Of a stretch of 64,000 nt of DNA, positions 8,204 to 15,660 are shown in pieces. This stretch comes from Microthrixaceae bacterium (lineage in GTDB: Bacteria; Actinomycetota; Acidimicrobiia; Acidimicrobiales; DATDAH01): NCBI GenBank assembly GCA_020637195.1, contig JACJWK010000011.1, positions 57,710 to 121,709 of the forward strand, given 5' to 3'. The position numbers were made by a program, and so were the translations under genes. The notes beneath the pieces were generated by a model, which was given only the letters and a program-made list of their open reading frames with translations, searched no databases and was not told the DNA's origin. The first letter of the stretch is position 1. Every line of letters begins with the position of its first letter.

Positions 8204-8947
8204 GTGCGCGTCCTGGTCCCGCTCCCCGACCACGACTTCGACGTCACCGAGGTGGCGGTGCCGTGGCGGCTCCTCACCGACGCCGGCCACGAGGTGGTCT
8301 TCGCCACCGAGCGGCCGGGGGTGGTCCCCAAGGCCGACCCACGCCTGCTCGAGGGGGTGCTGTTCGGCCGCCTGGGCGCCGCTCCCGAGCCGAAGGCCTG
8401 GTACCGCGACCTCACGCGCACGACCGGCTTCCGCGACCCGCTCGGCTGGATCGACCTCCGCGTCGCCGACTTCGACGCGCTCTGGTTGCCGGGCGGCCAT
8501 GCCCCCCGCATGCGCCAGTACCTCGGCGCACCGGTCCTCCAGCTGCGGGTGGCCGAGTTCTGGGCGCTCGAGCGGCCCGTCGCCGCGATCTGCCACGGGG
8601 TGCTGGTGCTGGCGCGGGCCACGGGTCCCGACGGGCGGAGCCTGTTGGCGACCCGCCGGACGACGTGCCTGCCCAAGTACCTCGAGCGGAGCGCCTTCCT
8701 GGCCACCGCGTGGCGGCTGGGCCGGTACTACCGCACCTACCCGGCCTACGTGGAGGACGAGGTGCGGGCGGCGCTCGACGACCCCGAGCGCCAGTTCGAG
8801 CGGGGGCCGCGCACGCTCGTGCGTCGGGGTACGGCCGACGACCACCGACCCGCCTTCGTGGTCGAGGACGGGTGCTACCTGTCCGCCCGCTGGCCCGGCG
8901 ACGCCTACCTGCTCGGCCACCGCCTGGTCGAGCGCCTCGATCCCTGA
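8204..8947 (+). CDS. DJ-1/PfpI family protein
   Basis: A 247-residue class I glutamine-amidotransferase-like protein. The nucleophile elbow is AAICHGVLVLA (Cys near residue 130), preceded by FDALWLPGGHAPRM, the usual PGGH loop, and the N-terminal VRVLVPLPDHDFDVTEVAVPWRLL strand. Family members include glyoxalase III-type deglycases, chaperones and proteases; the sequence does not decide between them. The C-terminal half (YYRTYPAYVEDEVRAAL ... FVVEDGCYLSARWPGDAYLLGHRLV) matches longer PfpI proteins. The GTG at 8204 is chosen because of the TACCGT box 7 nt upstream. A second DJ-1 domain occurs in the fusion protein at 57390-60062. Confidence 0.85.
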   Translation: MRVLVPLPDHDFDVTEVAVPWRLLTDAGHEVVFATERPGVVPKADPRLLEGVLFGRLGAAPEPKAWYRDLTRTTGFRDPLGWIDLRVADFDALWLPGGHAPRMRQYLGAPVLQLRVAEFWALERPVAAICHGVLVLARATGPDGRSLLATRRTTCLPKYLERSAFLATAWRLGRYYRTYPAYVEDEVRAALDDPERQFERGPRTLVRRGTADDHRPAFVVEDGCYLSARWPGDAYLLGHRLVERLDP

Positions 8948-8984
8948 CCCCACCGCGCGACGGCGACGCCGCGGAGGGCCTGCG

Positions 8985-8990
8985 TAGGGT
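8985..8990 (+). promoter_or_regulatory. Leaderless-type -10 (TAGGGT)
   Basis: TAGGGT ends 8 nt before ATG 8999. The alternative in-frame GTG at 8993 lies only 2 nt from the box and would be upstream of the expected transcription start. Confidence 0.5.
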
Positions 8991-8998
8991 GGGTGGCC

Positions 8999-9352
8999 AT
9001 GGGACGACCTGACGCCACCCTCGAGGTCCCGCCCATCTCCGGGCCCGACCGATCCGCCGGTGGCCACGGCACCGCCGACGGCTCGACCGCGACGGCCGTC
9101 TCGGACGCCGAGCTCACCGCCCTCGCGCTCGCCGCCGACCCCGACGCCCCGCTGCCCCCCGACGCCGTCCCCTTCCGGGGCGACGACGACCCCGGCGACC
9201 GCCTGCTGCCCGAGTGGTACATGCCCGGGACCGTCCGGGCGGGGCGCCGCACCCCGGCGCGCACGGTGGCGGCCGTCGCCGTGGTCACGGGCCTGGTGCT
9301 CATCAACGTCCTCGGGCTCTGCATCACCTACGGCACGCTGACCGCCGGCTGA
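8999..9352 (+). CDS. Small single-pass membrane protein of unknown function
   Basis: A 117-residue protein I do not recognise. The first 85 residues are polar, rich in Asp, Pro and Ala (LALAADPDAPLPPDAVPF, RGDDDPGDRLLPEWYMPG). A basic stretch RAGRRTPAR precedes one hydrophobic helix (TVAAVAVVTGLVLINVLGLC) close to the C-terminus. The topology should be a cytoplasmic N-terminus with a C-terminal anchor. The ATG at 8999 fits a leaderless promoter. It ends 6 bp before the convergent hisG stop. Function unknown. Confidence 0.75.
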   Translation: MGRPDATLEVPPISGPDRSAGGHGTADGSTATAVSDAELTALALAADPDAPLPPDAVPFRGDDDPGDRLLPEWYMPGTVRAGRRTPARTVAAVAVVTGLVLINVLGLCITYGTLTAG

Positions 9353-9358
9353 GGGTGC

Positions 9359-10348
9359 TCAGGGCGCGGCGTCCACCGCCGCGAAGAACGCCGAGGCGTA
9401 GTGGTGCGTCGGGCGGACCATGAGGTCGACCGCCTCGACGACGGCGTTCTGCGCCCCGTGGGCCCGCAGGAGGCGGAGGACCTCGTGCACGTCGGCCACC
9501 GCGAGGTGACCGTCGAGCTCGGTGCCGTGGTCGGCCTCGATCCAGGCGCTGTCGAGCAGCACGGCGTCGAGCGCGGCGCGGCACCCGTCGTCGGCGTCGG
9601 CGAAGTGGGCCCGCACGACGCGGGTGTCGCCGGCGGCCAGGGCCGACTCGACGAGATCGATCACCTGGGTGAACGCCTGACGGCGGGGAGGGGTCCAGAC
9701 CGCGGGGTCGGGCGTGGCCACCAGGCAGGCCTGCGAGCGCAGGGCGCGCCCGCCCGCGATCTGCTTGAGGCCGTTGGCCTCGAGGGTGGTGCCGGTCGAG
9801 GTGAGGTCGACCACGACGTCGGCCGTCCCCGCCTTGGGCGCGCCCTCGGTGGCGCCGAGCGACGGGACGATGCGGTAGTCGCCGAACCCGGCCCGGGCGA
9901 AGAAGCTGCGGGTCAGGTTGGGGAACTTGGTCGCCACCCGCAGCACCCGTCCGTGCTCGTGGCGGAGGTCGGCGGCCACCTCGACCAGGTCGTCGAGGCC
10001 GGCGACGTCGAGCCACACCGCGGGCACGCCGAGCACCAGGTCGGCCCGACCGAAGCGCAGGTCCTCGATGACCACCTGCACCGACCGGGCGGCGCCGGGC
10101 TCGGCGTTGACCTCGCTGACGAGGTCCAGCCCGGTGATGCCCGCGTGCGCCTGACCGGACGCCACCAGCTCGGGGATCTCGTCGGCGCGCGAGAGCAGCA
10201 CCTCCACCCCGGGCAGGCCCGCCATCCGCGCGGCGTACGAGCGGCTGCCGCGCTTGATGGGGATGAAGCACCGGTCGAGCAGGTCGAGGGTGCCGTCGTG
10301 CAGCGACCCCTTGGCCACCACGGTGAGGACCAGTGGCTCGGCGGTCAC
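9359..10348 (-). CDS. hisG: ATP phosphoribosyltransferase (first step of histidine synthesis)
   Basis: Catalyses condensation of ATP with PRPP, the committed step of histidine biosynthesis. The catalytic domain is clear: VLTVVAKGSLHDGTLDLLDRCF, HAGITGLDLVSE, RVATKFPNLTRSFF, and the PRPP-binding loop DVVVDLTSTGTTLEANGL. At 329 residues it is longer than the short HisG (about 200-230 residues) that normally works with HisZ, and has about 90 extra C-terminal residues (VIDLVESALAAGDTRVVRAHF to the end). The GTG at 10348 overlaps the hisZ stop codon by 4 bases (GTGA), so the two are translationally coupled. HisG needs HisZ for activity or regulation in such pairs. Confidence 0.93.
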   Translation of the reverse strand: MTAEPLVLTVVAKGSLHDGTLDLLDRCFIPIKRGSRSYAARMAGLPGVEVLLSRADEIPELVASGQAHAGITGLDLVSEVNAEPGAARSVQVVIEDLRFGRADLVLGVPAVWLDVAGLDDLVEVAADLRHEHGRVLRVATKFPNLTRSFFARAGFGDYRIVPSLGATEGAPKAGTADVVVDLTSTGTTLEANGLKQIAGGRALRSQACLVATPDPAVWTPPRRQAFTQVIDLVESALAAGDTRVVRAHFADADDGCRAALDAVLLDSAWIEADHGTELDGHLAVADVHEVLRLLRAHGAQNAVVEAVDLMVRPTHHYASAFFAAVDAAP

Positions 10349-11583
10349 GTCCCCGCCTCCTCGTCGAGGCGCAGCTGGACCCGCTCGAGCCCGAGGGAGA
10401 AGCCGACGGCGGGGACGGGCTCGGTGCCCCCCACCGACTCGACGAGATCGTCGTAGCGGCCGCCGCCGCACAACTGGCTCTCGGGCGAACCGGTGCCGTC
10501 GTGGATCTCGAACACGAAGCCCGTGTAGTAGTGGATGCCACGCCCCATGCGGGGCCGCAGGCGCACCGCGGCGGCGTCCACACCCCGCTCGACCAGCAGG
10601 CCCACCCGGCGCTCCCACCCGTCCACCACGGCGGCGAGGGACGCGGAGCCGGCCGCGTCGGCGATGCGACGCACCTCGGCCAGCCCGTCGGCGAGGGGCC
10701 GGTCGACGGCCAGGAGGTCGGTGAGGGCGGTGGCGATGGCGGGCTCGATGGGGCCGCGGGCCTCGGCCCGGCTGAGGAGGCGGCGGGCGATCTCCTCGGG
10801 CGTGCGCACCCCGAAGTGCTCGGGCCCGACGGCGGTGAGGATGCGCCCGAGGAGCGCGTCGCGCTGCGCCGCCGGGGTCTGGTCCAACAGGGCGCCGATC
10901 TCGCTGTCGGCGCCGGGGTCGACGGCCGCCGGGGCGTCGGGCGAGCCGGGCTCGGCGGCGGGGCGGGCGTGGCGCTGCGCGTCCTCGGCCAACTCGCGCT
11001 CGAGCGCGGCCCAGTCGGGCGCGGCGCGCGAGAGCCGGGTGCGCCAACCGGCGGACAGCCGCTCGTCGGCGAGCAGGGCGGCGAAGAACGACACGTCGCC
11101 GACCTGGACCCGGGCGTCGGCGACCCCGAGGGCACCCAGCAGGCCCTGGGCCAGTGCCAGCACCTCGACGTCGGCGGCGGCCGCGTCGGTGCCGTTGAAG
11201 AACTCGGCGCCGACCTGGGTGAACTGCCGGTAACGGCCCGCCCGAGGCCAGTCGAAGCGGAAGACGCTGCCGACGTAGTAGCAGCGGAACGGCCCGCCCC
11301 GCCGGTGGACGCTGTCGGCGTAGAGACGGGCCGTGGGGATGGTGAGCTCGGGCCGCAGGCAGACCTCGTGGCCGCCCGGGTCGGTGAAGATGTACATGCG
11401 GCTGCGGATCTCCTCGCCCAGGCGGTCGAGGAACGGCGCCGCGCGCTCGAGGATCGGCGGCTTGACCGGCCCGTAGCCGGCGGACCGGAAGTGGGCCCGG
11501 GCCGCCTCGGCCAGCGCCTCGGCGCGCACCGCGGACTCCTCGGCGAGATCGAAGGCGCCCGAGACGGGCTCGGTGGTGGCCAC
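10345..11583 (-). CDS. hisZ: ATP phosphoribosyltransferase regulatory subunit (HisRS paralogue)
   Basis: A 412-residue class II aminoacyl-tRNA-synthetase-like protein without tRNA charging function that assembles with HisG. The HisRS-like core is visible: ILERAAPFLDRLGEEIRSRMYIFTD, LRPELTIPTARLY (motif 1-2 region), FRFDWPRAGRYRQFTQVGAEFF, GRGIHYYTGFVFEIHD and LCGGGRYDDLVESVGG. The C-terminal anticodon-binding domain of true HisRS is missing, which with the position between hisS and hisG supports hisZ. About 60 residues of low-complexity sequence (RHARPAAEPGSPDAPAAVDP) interrupt the middle. The GTG at 11583 lies 7 bp after the hisS stop. Confidence 0.9.
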   Translation of the reverse strand: MATTEPVSGAFDLAEESAVRAEALAEAARAHFRSAGYGPVKPPILERAAPFLDRLGEEIRSRMYIFTDPGGHEVCLRPELTIPTARLYADSVHRRGGPFRCYYVGSVFRFDWPRAGRYRQFTQVGAEFFNGTDAAAADVEVLALAQGLLGALGVADARVQVGDVSFFAALLADERLSAGWRTRLSRAAPDWAALERELAEDAQRHARPAAEPGSPDAPAAVDPGADSEIGALLDQTPAAQRDALLGRILTAVGPEHFGVRTPEEIARRLLSRAEARGPIEPAIATALTDLLAVDRPLADGLAEVRRIADAAGSASLAAVVDGWERRVGLLVERGVDAAAVRLRPRMGRGIHYYTGFVFEIHDGTGSPESQLCGGGRYDDLVESVGGTEPVPAVGFSLGLERVQLRLDEEAGT

Positions 11584-11590
11584 GCCGCCC

Positions 11591-13072
11591 TCAGCCCCCG
11601 CCCCGCCCGGGCGCCGGGCGCCCGACGATGGCGGCGACGGCCTCGACGAGGCCCGACCGCGGCACCGAGCGCTGCGCCGGCTGCCCGGTGCGCCACTCGT
11701 CGCGGTCGGCGATGCCCTTGGCCAGCTCCTCGCCGAGGGCGAGGTCCTTCACCTGCACCTCGCCCGCCTCGAACTCCTGGCTGCCGGCGATCACCGCCGC
11801 CGGCGACCGCCGGCGGTCGGCGTACTTCATCTGGGCCTTGAAGGAGCGCTCGTCGGGGTAGAGCTCGGCGGCGATGCCCGCGGCCCGCAGCTCGGCGACC
11901 ATGGCCTGGTAGTCGCCCAGCCGGTCGCGGTCCATCACGGTGACGACGACCGGTCCCCGGGGCACCGCGGCCTCGCCGGCCAGCAACCGCTGCGCGGCGA
12001 GCAGCCGGTCCACGCCGATGCTGGCGCCGCAGGCCGGCACCTTCTCGCCGGTGAAGCGCTCGACGAGGTCGTCGTAGCGACCGCCGCCGGCCACCGAGCC
12101 GATGGCGCGCACCCGGCCCTTCTCGTCGCGGATCTCGGCGGTGAGCTCGGCCTCGAACACGGGGCCCGTGTAGTAGGCGAGGCCGCGCACGACGGTGGGG
12201 TCGAACACGACCCGGTCGTCGCCGAGCCCGCTCGCGTCGAGCAGCTCGGCCATGCGGGCGAGCTCGTCGACGCCCGAGCGGCCCACGTCGTCGTCGCCCA
12301 CCAGCGCGTCGAGCCGGCCGATCACGTCGGCGCGCGAGCCGCCGCCGCTCCTCACGAAGCCCAGCACCGCGTCCACCTGGGCCGGGGCCAGGCCCGCACC
12401 CGGGGTGCGGTCGCCCGACGCGTCGGTGCGGCCCTCGCCCAGCAGCTCGGCCACGGCGTCGGGGCCGAGACGGTCCAGCTTGTCGACGGCCCGCAACACC
12501 GTCAGCTGGGCGCGGGCGTCGGCGATGCCCGCCCGGTGCAGCACGCCGGTGAGCACGCGGCGGTCGTTGACCCGGACCACGTACTCGCCGGGCCCGATGC
12601 CCAGCGCCTCGAGCGCGGCGCTGAGCACCGCGCACACCTCGGCGTCGACGCCCACCGAGGCGCTGCCGACGGTGTCGAAGTCGCACTGGGTGAACTGGCG
12701 GAAGCGGCCCGGCCCCGGCTTCTCGCGGCGCCACACCGGGCCCACCTGGTAGCGCCGGAACGGCCGCACGAGGTGCTGGCCGGCCTGGGCCACGAAGCGG
12801 GCCAGGGGCGCGGTGAGGTCGTAGCGCAGCGCGATCCACTGGTCGTCGTCGTCACGCAGCGCGAAGACGCCCTCGTCGGGGGCGTCCTCGTCGGGCAGGT
12901 GCTTGCCGAGGGCGTCGAGGTACTCGAGCGCCGGCGTCTCCAGGGCCTCGAAGCCGTGCAGCCGGTAGACCCCGACGACGGTGTCGACGAGCGCCTGGCG
13001 GGCGAGCACGTCCTCGGCCCGCGCGTCGGCGAAGCCGCTCGGAAGGCGGGCGCTGGGACGATCGGTGGACAC
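11591..13072 (-). CDS. hisS: Histidyl-tRNA synthetase, long divergent form
   Basis: A 493-residue class II synthetase charging tRNA-His. It shows the ATP/histidine site: WIALRYDLTAPLARFVAQ (motif 1-2), RRYQVGPVWRREKPGPGRFR and QFTQCDFDTVG, the histidine loop RGLAYYTGPVFEAEL, and VAGGGRYDDLVERF. Motif 3 is GASIGVDRLLA, followed by a C-terminal anticodon-binding domain (AQMKYADRRRSPAAVIAGSQ). It is some 70 residues longer than E. coli HisRS and its C-terminal wording recalls alphaproteobacterial HisRS, an impression that needs phylogeny. It sits directly downstream of a tRNA-His gene lacking G-1. The GTG at 13072 is chosen since upstream in-frame codons run into the tRNA gene. Confidence 0.93.
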   Translation of the reverse strand: MSTDRPSARLPSGFADARAEDVLARQALVDTVVGVYRLHGFEALETPALEYLDALGKHLPDEDAPDEGVFALRDDDDQWIALRYDLTAPLARFVAQAGQHLVRPFRRYQVGPVWRREKPGPGRFRQFTQCDFDTVGSASVGVDAEVCAVLSAALEALGIGPGEYVVRVNDRRVLTGVLHRAGIADARAQLTVLRAVDKLDRLGPDAVAELLGEGRTDASGDRTPGAGLAPAQVDAVLGFVRSGGGSRADVIGRLDALVGDDDVGRSGVDELARMAELLDASGLGDDRVVFDPTVVRGLAYYTGPVFEAELTAEIRDEKGRVRAIGSVAGGGRYDDLVERFTGEKVPACGASIGVDRLLAAQRLLAGEAAVPRGPVVVTVMDRDRLGDYQAMVAELRAAGIAAELYPDERSFKAQMKYADRRRSPAAVIAGSQEFEAGEVQVKDLALGEELAKGIADRDEWRTGQPAQRSVPRSGLVEAVAAIVGRPAPGRGGG

Positions 13073-13122
13073 GTGGGCGAGGCTCCGTCTGCCGGCGACG
13101 TACGTGTCGCGTGGGCCGTCAG

Positions 13123-13196
13123 TACTGCCGATGGGGGTCGAACCCATGACCTCCGGGTCCACAACCCGGCGCTCTGACCAACTGAGCTACGGCAGC
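13123..13196 (-). tRNA. tRNA-His (anticodon GTG), without G-1, with U72 and A73
   Basis: A full cloverleaf can be folded by hand. The acceptor is GCTGCCG with CGGCAGT, the D-stem GCTC/GAGC, the anticodon stem CCGGG/CCCGG around loop TTGTGGA (anticodon GTG, histidine), and the T-stem ATGGG/CCCAT with loop TTCGACC. CCA is not encoded. The base before position 1 is C, not the G-1 expected in tRNA-His. Pair 1-72 is G-U and the discriminator base is A73 instead of C73. This combination is the one described for Caulobacter-type Alphaproteobacteria. The gene is 50 bp upstream of hisS on the same strand. Confidence 0.93.
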
Positions 13197-13277
13197 GTGC
13201 GCGCCCGGAGGCGCACCAGAGTGTGTACCGGTCCCCCTCCCCGCGCGCAACTGCGTAACCGCCGCCGGGTCACTGCG

Positions 13278-13583
13278 TCACCGGGGGCGGTACAGCGAGC
13301 CGATCACCTCGTCGGGCCCGAGGCCGGCGTGCACCATCAGCACCGAGAGCCAGTACACGAGCTGGCTCAACTCCTCGACCAGGTCGTCACGGTCGCCCTG
13401 CTCGGCGGCCAGCCACACCTCGCCGGCCTCCTCGAGCACCTTCTTGCCGATCTCGTGCACCCCGGCGTCGAGGGCGGCCACGGTCGACGAGCCCTCGGGG
13501 CGCCGCGCGGCCCGGTCGAGCAGGAGTCGGTGGAAGGCCTCGAAGGACTCGGTCGGCTCGTCGGTGCGGTCGGGGGCAGCCAT
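13278..13583 (-). CDS. hisE: Phosphoribosyl-ATP pyrophosphohydrolase (second step of histidine synthesis)
   Basis: A 101-residue all-alpha MazG-like NTP pyrophosphohydrolase that converts PR-ATP to PR-AMP. The signature is IGKKVLEEAGEVWLAAEQGD followed by DDLVEELSQLVYWLSVLM, with the metal-binding E-x-x-E and D residues typical of HisE; length is normal. ATG 13583 is chosen because a TAAGGT box ends 8 nt upstream (leaderless). It heads the minus-strand histidine block with tRNA-His, hisS, hisZ and hisG. The -10 box overlaps that of the divergent DUF1269 gene. Confidence 0.92.
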   Translation of the reverse strand: MAAPDRTDEPTESFEAFHRLLLDRAARRPEGSSTVAALDAGVHEIGKKVLEEAGEVWLAAEQGDRDDLVEELSQLVYWLSVLMVHAGLGPDEVIGSLYRPR

Positions 13584-13591
13584 CACCGGGC

Positions 13592-13601
13592 ACCTTAGGC
13601 T
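13592..13601. promoter_or_regulatory. Two face-to-face -10 boxes sharing one TA (hisE / DUF1269 gene)
   Basis: The sequence ACCTTAGGCT reads TAAGGT on the minus strand (13597-13592), ending 8 nt before hisE ATG, and TAGGCT on the plus strand (13596-13601), ending 7 nt before GTG 13609. The two boxes share the central TA, so only one of the two promoters could be melted at a time. Confidence 0.5.
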
Positions 13602-13608
13602 GGGGGCC

Positions 13609-14241
13609 GTGGACACCTCCGAGCCCACCCCCGCCGACCCCCTCGCCCCGGGCGACCCGGGCCCCGACGCCGAGGGCGCGCCGCCGCTCGAGCCGCCCCG
13701 CGCCGACGCCACCGGGCCCGAGCGGGCCGATGACGAGGGCATCGCCCCCACGCTCGTCGGCATCTCCTTCGCCGACGTGTACCGGGCCCAGGAGTTCTTC
13801 ACCGCGGCCCAGGGCCTGGCCGCCCGCCACGGCTTCGCGCTGAAGGACGCCGTGCTCGTGGGCAAGGACGCCGGCGGGCGCACCCACGTCCAGGAGACGA
13901 TCGACCCGTCGCCCGGGCGCACCGCGCTCACCGGGGCCATGTGGGCGGGGCTCTTCGGGCTGATCCTCGGCGGGCCGGTGGGCTGGGCCGCCGGGCTCGC
14001 GGTCGGGGCCGGCGCCGGGGCGGTCACCGCGAAGGTCATCGATCTCGGCATCCCCGACGAGTGGGTCAGCTGGTTCAAGCAGGCGGTCGAGCCGGGACGC
14101 GTCATCGTCGCCCTGCTCGTCGAGGACCTCGACGTCGACGCCCTGGTGTCCGAGGTCGAGCGCTTCCCCGGTGCCGAGTTCGTGTACGCCAACCTGGACC
14201 CCGACACGATCGACCGGGTCAAGGCCGCGCTCGGCGACTGA
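13609..14241 (+). CDS. DUF1269-family membrane protein
   Basis: A 210-residue protein. After an acidic, Pro-rich N-terminal tail of about 45 residues comes TLVGISFADVYRAQEFFTAA, then KDAVLVGKDAGGRTHVQET. A glycine-rich hydrophobic hairpin (MWAGLFGLILGGPVGWAAGL and AVGAGAGAVTAKVIDLGIPD) and a C-terminal VIVALLVEDLDVDALVSEV follow. This order is typical of DUF1269 proteins, which have no established biochemical role. The GTG start has a leaderless-type box 7 nt upstream. It is 45 bp ahead of the DUF445 gene and may be co-transcribed with it. Confidence 0.8.
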   Translation: MDTSEPTPADPLAPGDPGPDAEGAPPLEPPRADATGPERADDEGIAPTLVGISFADVYRAQEFFTAAQGLAARHGFALKDAVLVGKDAGGRTHVQETIDPSPGRTALTGAMWAGLFGLILGGPVGWAAGLAVGAGAGAVTAKVIDLGIPDEWVSWFKQAVEPGRVIVALLVEDLDVDALVSEVERFPGAEFVYANLDPDTIDRVKAALGD

Positions 14242-14286
14242 CCCGCACCCACCCACGCACCGCCACCCCGGGGGACCGACCGCCAC

Positions 14287-15612
14287 ATGACCGCGCCGAC
14301 GACCGCGCCCGACCCGGTGCCGCCCGTTCCGCCGTCCCCCGGGGGCCCGTCCGGCCCGGCCCTGCCCGCCGTCTCGGCCCAGGCCGAGCGCAAGGCGCGC
14401 CTCGCCCGGATGAAGCGCCGGGCCACCATGTTCCTCGGCGTCGCCACCGCGATCTTCCTGGCGGTGACCCTCTGGGGCGGGGACGCCACCTGGGCCGGGT
14501 ACGTGCAGGCCACGGCCGAGGGCGGCATGGTCGGCGGCCTCGCCGACTGGTTCGCGGTCACGGCGCTGTTCCGTCACCCCCTCGGGATCCCCATCCCCCA
14601 CACCGCGATCATCGTCACGAAGAAGGACCAGTTCGGCGAGACCCTCGGCGAGTTCATCCAGGACGCCTTCCTCACCCCCGAGGCGGTCACGGAGCGGATC
14701 CGCGCCGCCGAGGTCGGCGACCGCCTCGCGGCGTGGTTGCGCGATCCCGACAACGCCGCCCGGGTCTCGGCCGAGGTCATGGACGGGGCCGTGCAGGTCA
14801 GCGACCTCGTGCGCGACGACGACGTCCAGCGGGTGCTCCAGCGGGTCGTCCGGGAGCGCCTCGACACGGTGCCCGTCGCGCCCCTCGCGGGCCGGGCGCT
14901 GGACTTCCTCATCCGGGACGGCCGGCACCAGCAGGCGCTGTCGGCCGCGATCCGCGAGCTCGACCGCTACCTGACCGAGCACGGCCACGAGCTGCGCGCC
15001 CAGCTCGGGGCCCGGTCGCCGTGGTGGCTGCCCGGCGCCGCCGAGGACCGGCTGTTCGAGCGGTTGGTGGACGGCGCCCACACCCTGCTCCAGGCGATGT
15101 TGGAGGACGAGGGCCACCACCTGCGCCAGCGCTTCGAGCAGCGCCTGGTCCAGCTCGCCGACGACCTCCGACACGATCCCGCCTACCGGGCGCGGGGGGA
15201 GGAGCTGAAGGCCGAGCTGCTGGCCCAGCCCCAGGTCGGCGAGTGGGTGGGGGCGCTGTGGGCCGACGCCAAGGCGCAGCTGCGCACCCAGGCCGAGGAC
15301 CCCGACTCGGACCTGCGCCGGCGGCTGGCCGACGTGGTCGTGGCCACCGGCGAGCGCCTCCACGACGAGCCGGCGCTGGCCTCCCGGGTGGACGACGCCG
15401 CCGCCACCGCGGCGACGTACCTCGTCGAGCACTTCCACGGCGAGATCGTGGGCCTGGTGAGCGGCACGATCGAGCGCTGGGACGCGGCCGAGACCGCCGA
15501 GCGCCTCGAGCTCCTGCTCGGCCCCGACCTCCAGTTCATCCGCATCAACGGCACGGTCGTGGGCGCCGCCGCCGGCCTCGCCCTGCACACCGTCGCCCAG
15601 GTGCTCGCCTGA
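14287..15612 (+). CDS. DUF445-family membrane protein (YjiN-like)
   Basis: A 441-residue protein. A Pro-rich N-terminus is followed by one transmembrane helix (ATMFLGVATAIFLAVTLWG) and the DUF445 signature TAEGGMVGGLADWFAVTALFRHPLGIPIPHTAII, quoted here only in outline: AxEGGxxGGLADWFAVxALF at about residues 74-93. The rest is a long mostly helical region (repeated QLGEFIQDAFLTPEAV-like and LRRRLADVVVATGERL segments) ending in a second hydrophobic stretch (TVVGAAAGLALHTVAQVLA). Family function is unknown; envelope-associated scaffolding is a guess only. Confidence 0.88.
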   Translation: MTAPTTAPDPVPPVPPSPGGPSGPALPAVSAQAERKARLARMKRRATMFLGVATAIFLAVTLWGGDATWAGYVQATAEGGMVGGLADWFAVTALFRHPLGIPIPHTAIIVTKKDQFGETLGEFIQDAFLTPEAVTERIRAAEVGDRLAAWLRDPDNAARVSAEVMDGAVQVSDLVRDDDVQRVLQRVVRERLDTVPVAPLAGRALDFLIRDGRHQQALSAAIRELDRYLTEHGHELRAQLGARSPWWLPGAAEDRLFERLVDGAHTLLQAMLEDEGHHLRQRFEQRLVQLADDLRHDPAYRARGEELKAELLAQPQVGEWVGALWADAKAQLRTQAEDPDSDLRRRLADVVVATGERLHDEPALASRVDDAAATAATYLVEHFHGEIVGLVSGTIERWDAAETAERLELLLGPDLQFIRINGTVVGAAAGLALHTVAQVLA

Positions 15613-15647
15613 TCCCCTCCCCACCCGTGCGCCGGAACGCGAGGGCG

Positions 15648-15653
15648 TAGGGT
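15648..15653 (+). promoter_or_regulatory. Leaderless-type -10 (TAGGGT)
   Basis: TAGGGT ends 7 nt before ATG 15661, which favours this start over the GTG at 15658. Confidence 0.5.
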
Positions 15654-15660
15654 CCGGGTG

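Noticed and set aside
9324..12839. Open frame of 1171 codons on the minus strand across hisG, hisZ and hisS
   Set aside because: It is Arg/Pro/Gly-rich out-of-frame translation of a GC-rich region; the three his genes in other frames have full family motifs.
13197..13277. Histidine-responsive leader peptide or T-box near the his genes
   Set aside because: No His-codon run or T-box specifier structure was seen; the region holds only the tRNA flank.
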